Shown here in pieces: positions 24,954-34,433 of a stretch of DNA of 64,000 nucleotides (its first letter is position 1; every line of letters starts with the position of its first letter). The stretch comes from Cyanobacteriota bacterium (GTDB lineage: Bacteria > Cyanobacteriota > Cyanobacteriia > PCC-6307 > Cyanobiaceae). The stretch covers positions 1-64,000 of the forward strand of contig JAPLIC010000016.1 in the NCBI GenBank assembly GCA_026389315.1, in the 5' to 3' direction. Under the pieces are notes generated by a model. That model was not told the origin of the DNA and searched no databases. It worked only from the letters and a program-made list of their open reading frames with translations. The position numbers and the translations under genes were made by a program.

Positions 24954-27900
24954 TCAGGCCACCTGGAAATCCAGGCTGATCCGCAGGTTGCCGATCCCGA
25001 TCAGGGAAGGCAAGGTGACGCCGGCGGAGACGAACTCGATCTCCTGGCTGGCGGCGGCGATCAACACGACGTCGGCAGCCGGCGCCTCCAAGATCGCGTC
25101 GCTGCTGCGCAGGGGCTTGCCGCCGGGATCCAACAGGAACAGCCGCAGCCGCTCCAGGTAGGCCACAAACGGCAACGCCTCCACGGCCGCCACCAGGTCG
25201 CTGGCCCGCACCGCACCGCCCAGCCGCACCTCGGCGGCGGCGTCAAAACACCAGGGCGATAACGCGCGGATCAGCTCCTGGCGTAGCTGTCGCTCCGCAT
25301 AGGCCGGATCCACCCCCTGCCGCAGGCACACCCACAGCCGCACTGTCACCGGCAGGTAGACGGCGTTGCGCACCACTGGCGCCAGCTCCGCCGGGCAGCG
25401 CTGGCGCAGGTGCCGTTCCATCGCCGCCAGCTGATCGATCGACGCGCCGGGGGCAAACAGATTGCGGGGCACCTGCTCCAGCAGGTTGGGGATTACCAGC
25501 ACCTCCACGCCCCGCTCTTGCTGCGCCGGCAGGCACACCACCGTGTGCAACTGGCTGGCGAACGCCTCCCAGAGCAGCCGCTCGTAGTCCCCGCCGGCCA
25601 GGGCCCGGCCCTTGTGGCGCAGCTGCTCGGCCGCCCGCCGCCGCAGCTGGGCTTCCGTTTCGGCGGCCCGCCCGGCCCGAGAGCTGAAGGGCTGCTGGAT
25701 CGCGGCAATCTCCGGCACCAGCTCCTCCAGATCGGTGATGCTGTGGGGCGGCAGCGGCTCCGCGTCGCAAGGCCGCACCGCTTCGGCCTCCACCGCCTGG
25801 CTCTGGATCGCCAGGATCGTGGCGTAGGCCTCCACCGGGGCCAGCAGGCTGGCCCGGATCCATATTCGTTCCAGCGGCGGCGGGTTCTCGGCTGCGGCCT
25901 CCGGCAAAGCAAAGCGCAGGATGCCGGAATGGAGCAGCCCATCGGTGCCGTCCGCCTGCACCGGCAGCGGCTGCCAGCCCCAGCCCTGTTGCCGTTGCCA
26001 GCGGATCGCCTCAGCCGGCCGCAGGCCCCGGGCGCTGCCCTCCGCCAGCTGAAACGCCAGGGCAATCGGCTGACCGGGCCGGATGCCCTCCAGCTCCAGC
26101 CACAGCTCGCCGGGGTGGGGATGGCTCGGCAGCAGCAGCGGCGCTTGCCAGGCCGCTTGGCTCCCCGGCGCCAGCGGCGGCGGCAGCTGCAGCGGTTCCT
26201 CCTCGCCAAACAGGTGCACGCGCAGGAGCTGGCCCCCCTCAACCCCGCTGGCGCCCAGCTCCTGGGAGCGGATGTAGCCCACCTCCAGGCCCGCCAGCAG
26301 GGGCGTGTAGGGCTCCGGCAGGGCGTAGCTCTCCGGCTCGATCGGGGTGGCCTCCAGCGCGGCGAGGGCATCGTCGTAGCGCTCTTTCAGGGTGCCAGCC
26401 GTGCCCCGCAGCGCTTCGGCCATCGCCAGAGACTGAAGCCCTGCCCGCTCGGTGATGGCCAGGGCCATCGCCTGGGCCTTGGTTGCAGCGAGCGCCGGAT
26501 AGCGGCCATGGCCGAAATCCGTCGGCGTCAGCCGCCAGCGCCACACCCGCGCCTGCTGCCGCAGATCCTCCTGCCGCAGCGCCTCGCCATTCGGGGCGCT
26601 GGCCAGGGGCCTCGACGTTCCCGGGGGATTGAACGTACAGGTGATCTTCAGCCGGTCGAAATCGGCGCCGGCGGGCTGGAACAAGGGCAGCGCCGTTTGC
26701 TCGACCAGGGTGGGGGCGTTTTGCTCCAACAGGCTCAGGTTGATTTGAAAGCTCTTTGCCGTCACCGCGGTCGCCGCCAAGCCGGTGTAGTCGCTGTAGT
26801 GAGCGGCCAGATCGTCTGGAAGCTTCTGCCAGCTGCCGCAAAATCGGATTTCCTCGAGGTCGCCATCCAGCAGCTCCGGATGGCTGAGGAAAAGGCTGCT
26901 GCCCAGCAGTGGCTGGCTACCGAAGGGCGTGAATGGTTCGGCCGGATCCACCGGAGTGCCGTCCTGCTGCAGCCCCAACCCCTTGAGCCCCTGCGCCTTT
27001 CCCTTAATCTCCCCCCCCACCTCCACCCGCAGGCGGGCCCGGGCCACCCGCAGGCCCTCGAAGCCGCCGCAGCTGCGCCACTGCCCCCCGCCCGTTCCCC
27101 CCTCTCTCCAGGGGCGCAACCGCAACCGCAGCCGGGGCAGCTCGCCCGGCGTCAAGGGCGCCAGGGGGGGATCGCTGGGCAACAGCGCCAGCGTCAAGGC
27201 CAGCTCCCACTGGGCGGGCTTGGCTTTGGCAGGGCTGTCCTTGGCAGGGCTGTCTTTCAGGCTGGCGGCCTCGATCGGCAGCGTCCACCAGCCTGCCGCC
27301 GTGCTCACCTCCACCAGCAGGGCCTGGTTGAGGCCCCAGCCCGGCCGATCCGGGCCCTGGGGCGGCTCGCCGGCGATGGCGGCACTGGGCAGCGTCTTTC
27401 CCGGCTCTGGGCGCAGGGAGGCGAGCAGGTTGGTGAGGCTGCCGCTTTCGGCGGTGAAGGCGAGACTGAGCTGGATCTGGCGGCTTCCCTCCGCCAGGGC
27501 CAGTAGCCGGCTCGCCACCGCGAACCCCACCCCCGGCCCGGGATTGGGCGGGTCCACGCCGCCGTCCTGAGAACTGCCGAAGCAGGGCGCCAGGGGAGTG
27601 CCCGCGGCCATCGCCTTGGCGTCAATTGTCAGCTCCCTGCCCCGGAGCTGGCGCCAGTTCACCTGCAGCAGCTCCGGCGGTTGCTCGCCGCCCCGGGCCC
27701 CCCGTTGCGCCCCCTCCAGCAGGCCATCCACCTCCGGCCAGCTGAGGCGCCGCGGGGCTGTGCCGGGCGCCTCCAGCAGCGCGCCAAAGCGTTCCAGTGC
27801 CTCGCTGGAACCGCGGGGCAACCAGGGCTCCAGCTGCTTCAGGCAGTCCCGCCAGGGCGGCGGCCCGCCCCCCGGCGGGAGCGGCTCTTGGGTCTGGGCC

Positions 27901-29651
27901 TCCTGCACTGATGGCGGCAGGGCTTGCCACAGGGTTTGCTGAAAGGCGGCCACCCCCTGCTGCCCCTGCCGGCCGCGGGCCAGGGCCTCGCGACGGCGGG
28001 CCGCCCAAAGCTCTCCGTGGGCGGCGCTGAGGATTTCCTGGATCTGGGGCCAGGGGTTGGCCTTGGCCTGGCTGGCCGCCGCAGCCGCGGTGGTGGTGGA
28101 GGGGGCCGCGACCTGGGCCAGCTGGCTCAGACGCAGTAGCGATTCCAGGGGCAGGGCATGGCGCCTTTGGAGGGCCTCCAGATCCGTGAATGCCAGCCAG
28201 CAACGCTCAGGGATGGCCTCGGGCCGCATGGTCGGCTGCTCGACCAGCCGCTCGGGCAGCGATTCGGGCGGAAGTTCGGGCCAGGCGAAGGCTTGGGCGT
28301 CAGCAAGGTCGAGGGCCTTGGCCAGGTTGGCGCTGAAATGGGCCGAGGCGGAGTTGGGGGTCTCGGGATCGAGTCGCCAGCTCGCTAGCTGGCGGCGCCT
28401 GCGGCCACAGCGCTCCAGCAGCCAGTTCACCTGCTGCCATTGGGCATCAATGTGCAGCTTCATCGTCATCAGCTGCACGAAGGTGTTCAGCCTGGCGGTG
28501 AACAGCTTCTGCTGGTCTTTGGCATCTTCCGCTCTCAAAGAATGCAGCAGACGGCAGGTGGAGGCGGTGAACAGCTGCCAGAGATAGCCCTTCACATTCT
28601 CGTTGTCGCGTTGGAGGTATAGATCATCAAGGCAATTCACCTCGCTGAGGCCATCATTTTCCCAATCCAATTCGCCGCCCGAAGAGCCCAGCAGGCTGGC
28701 GCAGAAGTTGCGGTCGAAGTCGCGGCGATCGCTGAGCTCTCCGCTGTCCAACAGCTCCTCCACACCGAGCCAGCGGTTGATGGCATCCCATTCCTGATCG
28801 GAGCCCCCATCGCAGCGTTGGCGCACCAGATTCATCAGCTGCAGAAACTCCCGCAGCTCCAGGGGCAGATGCTTCAAGTTGGCGTCGATCGACCAGAACT
28901 GCAGGAAGGGCCCCAGGGACTGGATCGCTTCGACGGCAGGGGCGGCCTCCCCGTACACCAGGCGCAGCATGCGATCGAGTCGCTCGCGGTGCTGCGGGTT
29001 GCCAGCCACAATCGTGGTCAGGCTGGTGACGCCCCGTTCCAGCTGGCTGGCCCGCAGACGACACACCCGGGCGTGGTTGAGCGAAAGCTCCGTCAAGGTG
29101 CGATAAAGCCGCTCCTCCCCCTCGCCGTCCACCCCGGCCCGCAGCAACGAGCCGGCCGGCAAGATGATCGGAGCGGCGTCCGCCACCAGGGAGAAGGCCA
29201 CCGTCACCCGGTCGGGTTCGCCGGGGCGGGGCCTGAAGCCAAGCCGTTCGTGGTTGTAGTGGTCCAGGTGGCGAGCGGGCAGGGCATTGAGCAGCTGGCG
29301 CTGATGGCGCAGCAGGTGGATGAACACCAGCAGCAAGGCGAAATGGGGCCGACCGAGCCAGGTCCGCTGCGCTGCGCTCCAGGGGCCAGTGCCCGGCGCC
29401 GCCGCCGCTGTCGCCGCCAGGAAGGCGGCCATCGCCTCCGGCGTCAGCTCGGGGTGGTCGGGGTGGCGACAAAAGGCCTCCCAGTCAAGCGGCTTTGCTA
29501 GCTCCTGCACCCAGCTGATCAGCTCGGCATCGCCGCCGTCATCCAATGTCACCGCCTCGGGATCGGGGGCCTGCCGCTGCCGCGACACCGCCGTCGTGCC
29601 CCAGGCGGGGACGTCGTTGACGGGCAGCCATCGCGAAACGGGTTGGGCCAT
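24954..29651 (-). CDS. eCIS baseplate J-type protein (Afp11-like)
   Basis: A 1565-residue protein. The N-terminal ~250 residues include HLDHYNHERLGFRPRPGEPD and VADAAPIILPAGSLLRAG, the Afp11/gp6-like entry region. The C-terminal third has the baseplate J-like core: LRRRAAEQLRHKGRALAGGD, YERLLWEAFASQLHTVVCLP and the closing RVLIPNL-type strand (here VLVIPNLLEQVP). The long middle is variable. In related particles this protein forms the inner baseplate wedge with gp25. It is separated from gp25 by 3 nt. Confidence 0.85.
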   Translation of the reverse strand: MAQPVSRWLPVNDVPAWGTTAVSRQRQAPDPEAVTLDDGGDAELISWVQELAKPLDWEAFCRHPDHPELTPEAMAAFLAATAAAAPGTGPWSAAQRTWLGRPHFALLLVFIHLLRHQRQLLNALPARHLDHYNHERLGFRPRPGEPDRVTVAFSLVADAAPIILPAGSLLRAGVDGEGEERLYRTLTELSLNHARVCRLRASQLERGVTSLTTIVAGNPQHRERLDRMLRLVYGEAAPAVEAIQSLGPFLQFWSIDANLKHLPLELREFLQLMNLVRQRCDGGSDQEWDAINRWLGVEELLDSGELSDRRDFDRNFCASLLGSSGGELDWENDGLSEVNCLDDLYLQRDNENVKGYLWQLFTASTCRLLHSLRAEDAKDQQKLFTARLNTFVQLMTMKLHIDAQWQQVNWLLERCGRRRRQLASWRLDPETPNSASAHFSANLAKALDLADAQAFAWPELPPESLPERLVEQPTMRPEAIPERCWLAFTDLEALQRRHALPLESLLRLSQLAQVAAPSTTTAAAAASQAKANPWPQIQEILSAAHGELWAARRREALARGRQGQQGVAAFQQTLWQALPPSVQEAQTQEPLPPGGGPPPWRDCLKQLEPWLPRGSSEALERFGALLEAPGTAPRRLSWPEVDGLLEGAQRGARGGEQPPELLQVNWRQLRGRELTIDAKAMAAGTPLAPCFGSSQDGGVDPPNPGPGVGFAVASRLLALAEGSRQIQLSLAFTAESGSLTNLLASLRPEPGKTLPSAAIAGEPPQGPDRPGWGLNQALLVEVSTAAGWWTLPIEAASLKDSPAKDSPAKAKPAQWELALTLALLPSDPPLAPLTPGELPRLRLRLRPWREGGTGGGQWRSCGGFEGLRVARARLRVEVGGEIKGKAQGLKGLGLQQDGTPVDPAEPFTPFGSQPLLGSSLFLSHPELLDGDLEEIRFCGSWQKLPDDLAAHYSDYTGLAATAVTAKSFQINLSLLEQNAPTLVEQTALPLFQPAGADFDRLKITCTFNPPGTSRPLASAPNGEALRQEDLRQQARVWRWRLTPTDFGHGRYPALAATKAQAMALAITERAGLQSLAMAEALRGTAGTLKERYDDALAALEATPIEPESYALPEPYTPLLAGLEVGYIRSQELGASGVEGGQLLRVHLFGEEEPLQLPPPLAPGSQAAWQAPLLLPSHPHPGELWLELEGIRPGQPIALAFQLAEGSARGLRPAEAIRWQRQQGWGWQPLPVQADGTDGLLHSGILRFALPEAAAENPPPLERIWIRASLLAPVEAYATILAIQSQAVEAEAVRPCDAEPLPPHSITDLEELVPEIAAIQQPFSSRAGRAAETEAQLRRRAAEQLRHKGRALAGGDYERLLWEAFASQLHTVVCLPAQQERGVEVLVIPNLLEQVPRNLFAPGASIDQLAAMERHLRQRCPAELAPVVRNAVYLPVTVRLWVCLRQGVDPAYAERQLRQELIRALSPWCFDAAAEVRLGGAVRASDLVAAVEALPFVAYLERLRLFLLDPGGKPLRSSDAILEAPAADVVLIAAASQEIEFVSAGVTLPSLIGIGNLRISLDFQVA

Positions 29652-29654
29652 GGC

Positions 29655-30068
29655 TCAGGCAGCAGCGGCGGTGGCTTCGTTGAGGTAGAAGGGAAACACC
29701 ATATTGAAGCGGGAATTGGTGGCAGGAACCATGTAGTCGAGCTGGATATCCAGTACCCCGGCCAGTTGGGCGTTGGGGTTGATCTCCACATCCAGCAGTA
29801 CAATGCGGGGTTCATGCAATAGCACGGCTTCCTCAATCACCGTGGCAAGGTTGATGATCAGTTGGCTGTCGATTTCTTCATAGAGCCACTCCTCCAGGGC
29901 AGCTCCGTAGGATTCCTGCATCAGTCTTTCGCCCTTGCGGGTGGCAAACAACAGCCCCAGGGATTGGTGGATGTCCGCTTCGTCGGCCACCATCGCCACC
30001 TGGCCCCCATCGGTCGAGAAGCTGGGCGGGAAAGACCAGCCCCGCCCCAGAAAGCCAGTGGCCGTCAT
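29655..30068 (-). CDS. eCIS baseplate gp25-like protein (Afp9)
   Basis: About 137 residues of the gp25/GPW family, which nucleates sheath polymerisation at the baseplate. It shows GRGWSFPPSF at the N-terminus, DIHQSLGLLFATRKGERLM in the core, and the EPRIVLLDVEI strand. I chose the ATG at 30068 because it overlaps the stop of the upstream small gene as ATGA; the GTG at 30074 is the alternative. Confidence 0.88.
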   Translation of the reverse strand: MTATGFLGRGWSFPPSFSTDGGQVAMVADEADIHQSLGLLFATRKGERLMQESYGAALEEWLYEEIDSQLIINLATVIEEAVLLHEPRIVLLDVEINPNAQLAGVLDIQLDYMVPATNSRFNMVFPFYLNEATAAAA

Positions 30069-30295
30069 GACCACTCCCGGGCCGGGGTGGCTTCCAGCAC
30101 CGCAGCAGTGCTGGCTTCGGGTTCGGCCAGGCTGGTGTCTTCAGCTGAAGTCTCAGGCTGCAATTGGGCCCTGGCCTGGCTCTGCAGCCGGCTGACCAGC
30201 CCGTAGACCGATTTGAACGGGCGCTCGCCGAGGGCTTCGAGAATCAGATTGATGTCGTCGACGCTGAGCTCAAGACTGAGGGTGGTTTCGCCCAT
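30065..30295 (-). CDS. small eCIS-operon protein
   Basis: A 76-residue protein of unknown function. LSVDDINLILEALGERPFKS and VYGLVSRLQSQARAQL form two likely helices, a pattern met in small phage and bacterial proteins. The remaining C-terminal part is acidic and low in complexity. It is translated between PAAR and gp25 and its stop overlaps the gp25 start. Position suggests an assembly helper, but nothing in the sequence proves that. Confidence 0.6.
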   Translation of the reverse strand: MGETTLSLELSVDDINLILEALGERPFKSVYGLVSRLQSQARAQLQPETSAEDTSLAEPEASTAAVLEATPAREWS

Positions 30296-30355
30296 GGGAA
30301 AAGTGGCAGAAAGAGGTGGCAGAAAGAGGTGGCAGTTAGGGGAGGAAAGCGGTGA

Positions 30356-30658
30356 TCAGCCCCCGATCAAAACCGTGGGGAAGCCCACGGCGATCGAGCC
30401 GCCGTGGGCCGTGCTGTCCCCCATGCGGGCGGCGGGTTTGCCGCCGATCAGCACGCTGGACGACCCCTTGACGATGGAATCGGGGGGGCCCACACAGATG
30501 CAGTTGTCCCCCAGGCAGGCCGCCGGCAGGTTGCCGATCAGCACCGTGGGGCTGCCCGGTCCGACGATCGGGCCGCCCACGTGGGGAATCGGCGACGGAA
30601 CAGCGGGGGTCTGCATCGGGCAGGTGTGTAAATCGGTGAGGCGGGCGGCGGGGGGCAT
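30356..30658 (-). CDS. PAAR-domain spike-tip protein
   Basis: A 100-residue protein. It opens PPAARLTDLHTCPM and has two glycine/proline-rich repeats ending SPTVLIGNLPAACLGD and SSSVLIGGKPAARMGD, then a final FPTVLIGG. His and Cys residues (DLHTC; GDSTAHGG) are placed to bind a metal at the cone tip. PAAR proteins sharpen the VgrG-like spike and can carry cargo. It directly follows the spike gene. Confidence 0.9.
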   Translation of the reverse strand: MPPAARLTDLHTCPMQTPAVPSPIPHVGGPIVGPGSPTVLIGNLPAACLGDNCICVGPPDSIVKGSSSVLIGGKPAARMGDSTAHGGSIAVGFPTVLIGG

Positions 30659-30691
30659 GGTGGCGTAGTTGGTGCAGGATTTGTTGTGGAA

Positions 30692-32539
30692 TTAATTGAT
30701 CTTGACCAGGGCGGCCTTGATTTCCACCATCGCATTGGATCCCAACTTGGCTTCGGCGCCTCCTTGGGCGGCAAAGGTGGCATCGGCGGCCAGATCCACC
30801 TGGGCGGCCTTGGCGCTGAATTTGCTTTTGGCAGCCACCTCCACCGCGGTGGCCTGCAGCGAAGCCTTGGTTTGACCCTGCAAAGCGAGATTGGCTTTAG
30901 AGTCGAGTTTGATGTTGCCTTTGGCGCTAATCATGATGTCTTTATCGCTCGTCAGACTGATGCCCTTGTCGCTGAGTTCGATCTTGTTATTGTGCTGATC
31001 TTCGATGGTGATTGTTTTTGCCTTTTCATCCAGACTGATTTTATTTTTGTATTCACCATCTGCCTTGCCGGCCGCTGTGGTTTCGATGTGCAGGGCCGGT
31101 GTTTTGTCGTCAAAGACGATGCGGCTGCCGGCGCGGCTGACGATCGCCCGCAGCGGATTGGTCTTGTCCGGGTTATGCACCGGCTGGGGCGGTTTGTTCT
31201 TGCTGCCAAACAGGGCCCCCAGAATCAGGGGCTGGCGCGGATCGTCGTTGAGGAAACCGATCACCACCTCATCGCCCACCTCCGGCCGGAACACGAACCC
31301 CCGGCCGGCGCCCGCATCGGGGCTCAGGGGCCGGGCCCATTGCAGGGCTTGATCCGCGGCCATCTGGGGCAGCTTCACCTGCACCCGCAGTTCGCCATCG
31401 GGATCCACCGCCAGGGAGGCCACGGTGGCGATCTGCAAACCGATCGCCGGCGGCAGCAAGCCGGCAGCCGGCGCCTCCGCCAGCTCCGCTGTGCGGGCAA
31501 ACCAATCGGCGCTCAGGCCCAGGCGCAGCTGGCTGCGCCAGCCATCGCCATCAATGGTATGGGTGATGCCAGACACCAACGCCTTGCCGTTGAAGCGCTG
31601 ACCCACCCCCTTGATCTCCACCGTGTCGAGGGGTTGGAGGTCTGCGCTGCCATCCACCACGGCCGTGCCGCGCAGCAGGGACAAGCGGCTGCGCAGCAAG
31701 CGCGCATCAGCCCAGGCCTGCAGTTCGTCGGGGGCCGTTGGCGCCCCATGCAGCAGGGTGGCAGCGCTCGCTTCCACGGCCTTGGCAAGGAGCGTGTCGG
31801 ATTGATTGCCGATCTGCAGGTTCGCAGGCTTGGCCCGCACCGGGGCCGTTGGCGCCAGCTTGGCGCGATCCCAGCTCTGCACCTTGATTGATGCCCATTG
31901 CTGGACGCCATCCAGCTCCAGCTCCAGCTCCCTGGTGTCATCGAGGCCGTAGTCGAGGATGCGCTTCGGGGCCCCCAGCGCCAGGGGCAGGGCACTGATG
32001 GCTCCGTTCTGCACGCGGATGGCCAGTCCGAGCACATCGCTGCGGCAGACGATGAAATCCCAATCACTCACATTGAACTGCACCAGTTCGGGATGGGTGA
32101 TGGGGGTGCGGGCCAGGCGGCCCACCTTGAGATTGGCCTGGCTGATCAGTTGGCGCATCACCGCCGCATCGTTCTTGTTGGCATGCACGCGCGAATGGCG
32201 GGTCCGAGTCATGGTGATCGCCCGGTCCCTGACGTTCACCTTGAGCCGCAGACCCTCGCCACCGGCCGACACCGCATGGCGGGTGACGATGCCCTCGAAG
32301 ATTTTTTTAGGAGCGGGGCCACCCGCCTGATAGCCCAGGGCGATGCTGATCCGGCTGCCCGGTTTGAACAGGCCGCCATCACTGATTTCAAAACAACGCT
32401 CGGCCACACTGCCATCGAGCAGGGTGAGGCTGGCCTGGGGGATGCGATTGAGCTCCAGCTGGATCTCCAGGTCCAGCAGCTCCAGCTCGGCGGGCAAGGG
32501 CCGTCCATCGCAGCTGATTTTGATGTCGGGGAGGGCCAT
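30692..32539 (-). CDS. VgrG-like spike protein (Afp8)
   Basis: A 615-residue protein fusing gp27-like and gp5-like parts. The N-terminal ~350 residues include FEGIVTRHAVSAGGEGLRLK and NVSDWDFIVCRSDVLG (gp27-like hub). An OB-fold follows (RVQVKLPQMAADQALQWARP, GFVFRPEVGDEVVIGFLNDD). The C-terminal ~150 residues are short repeats (IELSDKGISLTSDKDIMISA) that fit a triple beta-helix spike. The ATG at 32539 overlaps the LysM gene stop by one base; the upstream TTG is less likely. Confidence 0.92.
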   Translation of the reverse strand: MALPDIKISCDGRPLPAELELLDLEIQLELNRIPQASLTLLDGSVAERCFEISDGGLFKPGSRISIALGYQAGGPAPKKIFEGIVTRHAVSAGGEGLRLKVNVRDRAITMTRTRHSRVHANKNDAAVMRQLISQANLKVGRLARTPITHPELVQFNVSDWDFIVCRSDVLGLAIRVQNGAISALPLALGAPKRILDYGLDDTRELELELDGVQQWASIKVQSWDRAKLAPTAPVRAKPANLQIGNQSDTLLAKAVEASAATLLHGAPTAPDELQAWADARLLRSRLSLLRGTAVVDGSADLQPLDTVEIKGVGQRFNGKALVSGITHTIDGDGWRSQLRLGLSADWFARTAELAEAPAAGLLPPAIGLQIATVASLAVDPDGELRVQVKLPQMAADQALQWARPLSPDAGAGRGFVFRPEVGDEVVIGFLNDDPRQPLILGALFGSKNKPPQPVHNPDKTNPLRAIVSRAGSRIVFDDKTPALHIETTAAGKADGEYKNKISLDEKAKTITIEDQHNNKIELSDKGISLTSDKDIMISAKGNIKLDSKANLALQGQTKASLQATAVEVAAKSKFSAKAAQVDLAADATFAAQGGAEAKLGSNAMVEIKAALVKIN

Positions 32540-33273
32540 CAACTTGGGCCTCCTGGGGGAGTCAACGGCGGAAACAGCAACTGGCTGCCGGGGGCGAGGC
32601 TGCGCAAGCTCTCCAGTTGATTGAAGGCCGCCACCTGCAGGTAGGGATCGGTGGATCCGTAATACCTCAGGCAGAGCATCGGCAGGGTTTCACCAGCGAG
32701 CACCAGGTGGCGATGGCTGAGATCGGGAGACGACAATCGCAGGCGCGCCTGTTGTTTTTTGACATCTACCGCCTCCACAAAATTGGCATTGATTTCAGCC
32801 AACAAAGGCTCGCCGTTTTTATCCATTAATGGATAAACTAATTCGTAATTCTTGAGCCTTGCTTCCAAGGTCGAGCGGATACCTGCCTGTACCCAACTCA
32901 AACGCAGAAAGGAAGGCTCATGGGAATCGCCATTGATTTGATTGCAGAGCCTGAGAAAGAGGGCCACCTGCTTGGCCACCCCTTGCTTGGGGCCCAGGAG
33001 CTCGCTAGCGCCATAGCGTCCGAAGTTGATGCCATTGAACAACAAGGTGACCGCGAGCTGCCGCGAGCCGCTGGCGTGGAAGCGAGCCTGGGCCGAACTT
33101 GTCGACAGTCCTTGGCCCGACTGGTAATTTTGTTCTTGCTTTACTTTTAAGCTTGTTAGATCGTATTGAGCATGTAGTTTATGAGGGGCTGGGCTGACGG
33201 GGCGTGAGTATTTCTTGTCCACAAAGGCGGTGATATTGAACCGTTGTGGTTTGGCGAGGTTGAGTTCGGGCAT
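32539..33273 (-). CDS. LysM-domain eCIS protein (Afp7-like)
   Basis: A 244-residue protein. The N-terminal ~180 residues are a tube-to-spike adaptor-like domain (FNITAFVDKKYSRPVSPAPH, LAVTLLFNGINFGRYGAS). The C-terminal ~50 residues are a LysM motif: HLVLAGETLPMLCLRYYGST then LRSLAPGSQLLFPPL. In this family LysM is used inside the particle rather than for peptidoglycan binding. The ATG at 33273 lies 7 nt after the DUF5908 stop and gives MPELNLAKP, a normal family start; the longer frame upstream overlaps DUF5908. Confidence 0.85.
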   Translation of the reverse strand: MPELNLAKPQRFNITAFVDKKYSRPVSPAPHKLHAQYDLTSLKVKQEQNYQSGQGLSTSSAQARFHASGSRQLAVTLLFNGINFGRYGASELLGPKQGVAKQVALFLRLCNQINGDSHEPSFLRLSWVQAGIRSTLEARLKNYELVYPLMDKNGEPLLAEINANFVEAVDVKKQQARLRLSSPDLSHRHLVLAGETLPMLCLRYYGSTDPYLQVAAFNQLESLRSLAPGSQLLFPPLTPPGGPS

Positions 33274-33280
33274 GGCTGGT

Positions 33281-33496
33281 TCAGCGCTCTTTGAGCTGGG
33301 CCAGTTGGCGCAGCACGGACCGGGTGCAGCGGGCCACAAGCTCGCTTTCCTGGGATCCTCCCAGGCTGGACAGGGGCGCCGTCGACCAACCGGCTTGGGG
33401 GCTTCCGGTCGGATCCCTGCCCTGCTGGGGTGGCGCTGGGGCTGGTTGGGCTTGCACCACGGCCCGAATAATGAGTTGCCTGATTTCGATGGTCAT
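33281..33496 (-). CDS. DUF5908 small eCIS protein
   Basis: A 71-residue protein beginning MTIEIRQLIIRAVVQ, the signature of DUF5908, a small family found between tube and LysM genes in eCIS clusters. The middle is proline/glycine-rich and the end (RCTRSVLRQLAQLKER) is a basic helix. The start overlaps the tube stop by one base. Its molecular role is not known. Confidence 0.82.
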   Translation of the reverse strand: MTIEIRQLIIRAVVQAQPAPAPPQQGRDPTGSPQAGWSTAPLSSLGGSQESELVARCTRSVLRQLAQLKER

Positions 33497-33978
33497 CAGA
33501 GCTGGATCAGCCGCATGCCGGCATAGGTGAGACTCAAGCTTTCAATCAAGACCTCTTCGCCTTTGGCGTTGAGGCTGGCGAGTTGCCAGGCCACGGGAAA
33601 GGCTTCGCAGAATTTCCACGCCATCGTGGGAATGCCAAGTTCTGAAAAGACGGTGACCAAGACATCGGAGCGAAAGAACTGAAATTCGTTGAGAACCTCT
33701 TTGATTTGCATCGAAAGGGGCGAGCCGATGACGACGCCTCGTTTAAGCTCGAGTTTGGCGTAGTCGATGCCCGTAGGGATGACCCTTTTCGAAATAGAAC
33801 TGACTGAGGTTGGATCTGGTTTGGTGCTGATGGTGGCCCCCATGCCAGAAACCTCCTGAAAGCGAATATCCAGGGGATTCGGGATGATGCCGGCGGCAAA
33901 GAAAAAGACACCGAAGCGATGGGTCATCGGTAGACCCAAGGCTTGATTCCATGGTGGAGTCGGTAGGGGGAAAGCCAT
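33496..33978 (-). CDS. eCIS tube protein, third copy (Afp5-like)
   Basis: A 160-residue member of the T4 gp19-like tube family. THRFGVFFFAAGIIPNPLDI and RFQEVSGMGATISTK mark the N-terminal strands; IKRGVVIGSPL-like (here LKRGVVIGSPL) is the conserved loop. It is more diverged than the two upstream copies, as in Afp5, which caps or joins the tube to the baseplate. It lies 5 nt after the second tube gene. Confidence 0.85.
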   Translation of the reverse strand: MAFPLPTPPWNQALGLPMTHRFGVFFFAAGIIPNPLDIRFQEVSGMGATISTKPDPTSVSSISKRVIPTGIDYAKLELKRGVVIGSPLSMQIKEVLNEFQFFRSDVLVTVFSELGIPTMAWKFCEAFPVAWQLASLNAKGEEVLIESLSLTYAGMRLIQL

Positions 33979-33983
33979 GCTGA

Positions 33984-34433
33984 TCAGAAGGGATGTTTGA
34001 TAGACCAGCCCTTGGCCCGTAGCTCCAACCTCTCAACGACCACCTCATTGCCCTGGGCGTCCAGATTGGCTCCGGTCAGCTTTACGGGGATGGCCCGATT
34101 GGCCTGCCAGGCGATCTTGGGTTGGCCATCGGCTTGGCAGAGCTGGACCTGCAGCATCCGAGCATCACCCTGGCGCAACCAATCATGCAGACTCGATTCG
34201 GCCACCACCACCCCCTGGGACAGGGTGAGGGTGGTGTAAGTGCTGATGTAATAAGTGCTAATACTCTCGCCATCGAGAAAGGAGAGGCCGTCGCGATAGG
34301 TGACCGCCGATCGCTCCCAAACCAGACCTTCCACCTTGCTGAAACGCATGGCAATGGCGCCAACAATTACACGATAGTTATAGGCAACTAAGGGGTAGTC
34401 TGTCGGTTTTGCACTGGGAGCGGGAGCTGCCAT
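33984..34433 (-). CDS. eCIS tube protein, second copy
   Basis: A 149-residue gp19-like tube protein. YNYRVIVGAIAMRFSKVEGL and LTLSQGVVVAESSLHDWLRQ are the family blocks; the C-terminus has NLDAQGNEVVVERLELRAKG. It overlaps the first tube stop by one base (TGATG). The pair of tube paralogues matches Afp1/Afp5-style clusters, where one copy builds most of the tube. Confidence 0.88.
   Translation of the reverse strand: MAAPAPSAKPTDYPLVAYNYRVIVGAIAMRFSKVEGLVWERSAVTYRDGLSFLDGESISTYYISTYTTLTLSQGVVVAESSLHDWLRQGDARMLQVQLCQADGQPKIAWQANRAIPVKLTGANLDAQGNEVVVERLELRAKGWSIKHPF

Noticed and set aside
25410-27506. 698-codon plus-strand frame over the Afp11-like gene
   Set aside because: A shadow frame rich in Arg/Gln/Leu opposite a conserved baseplate gene.
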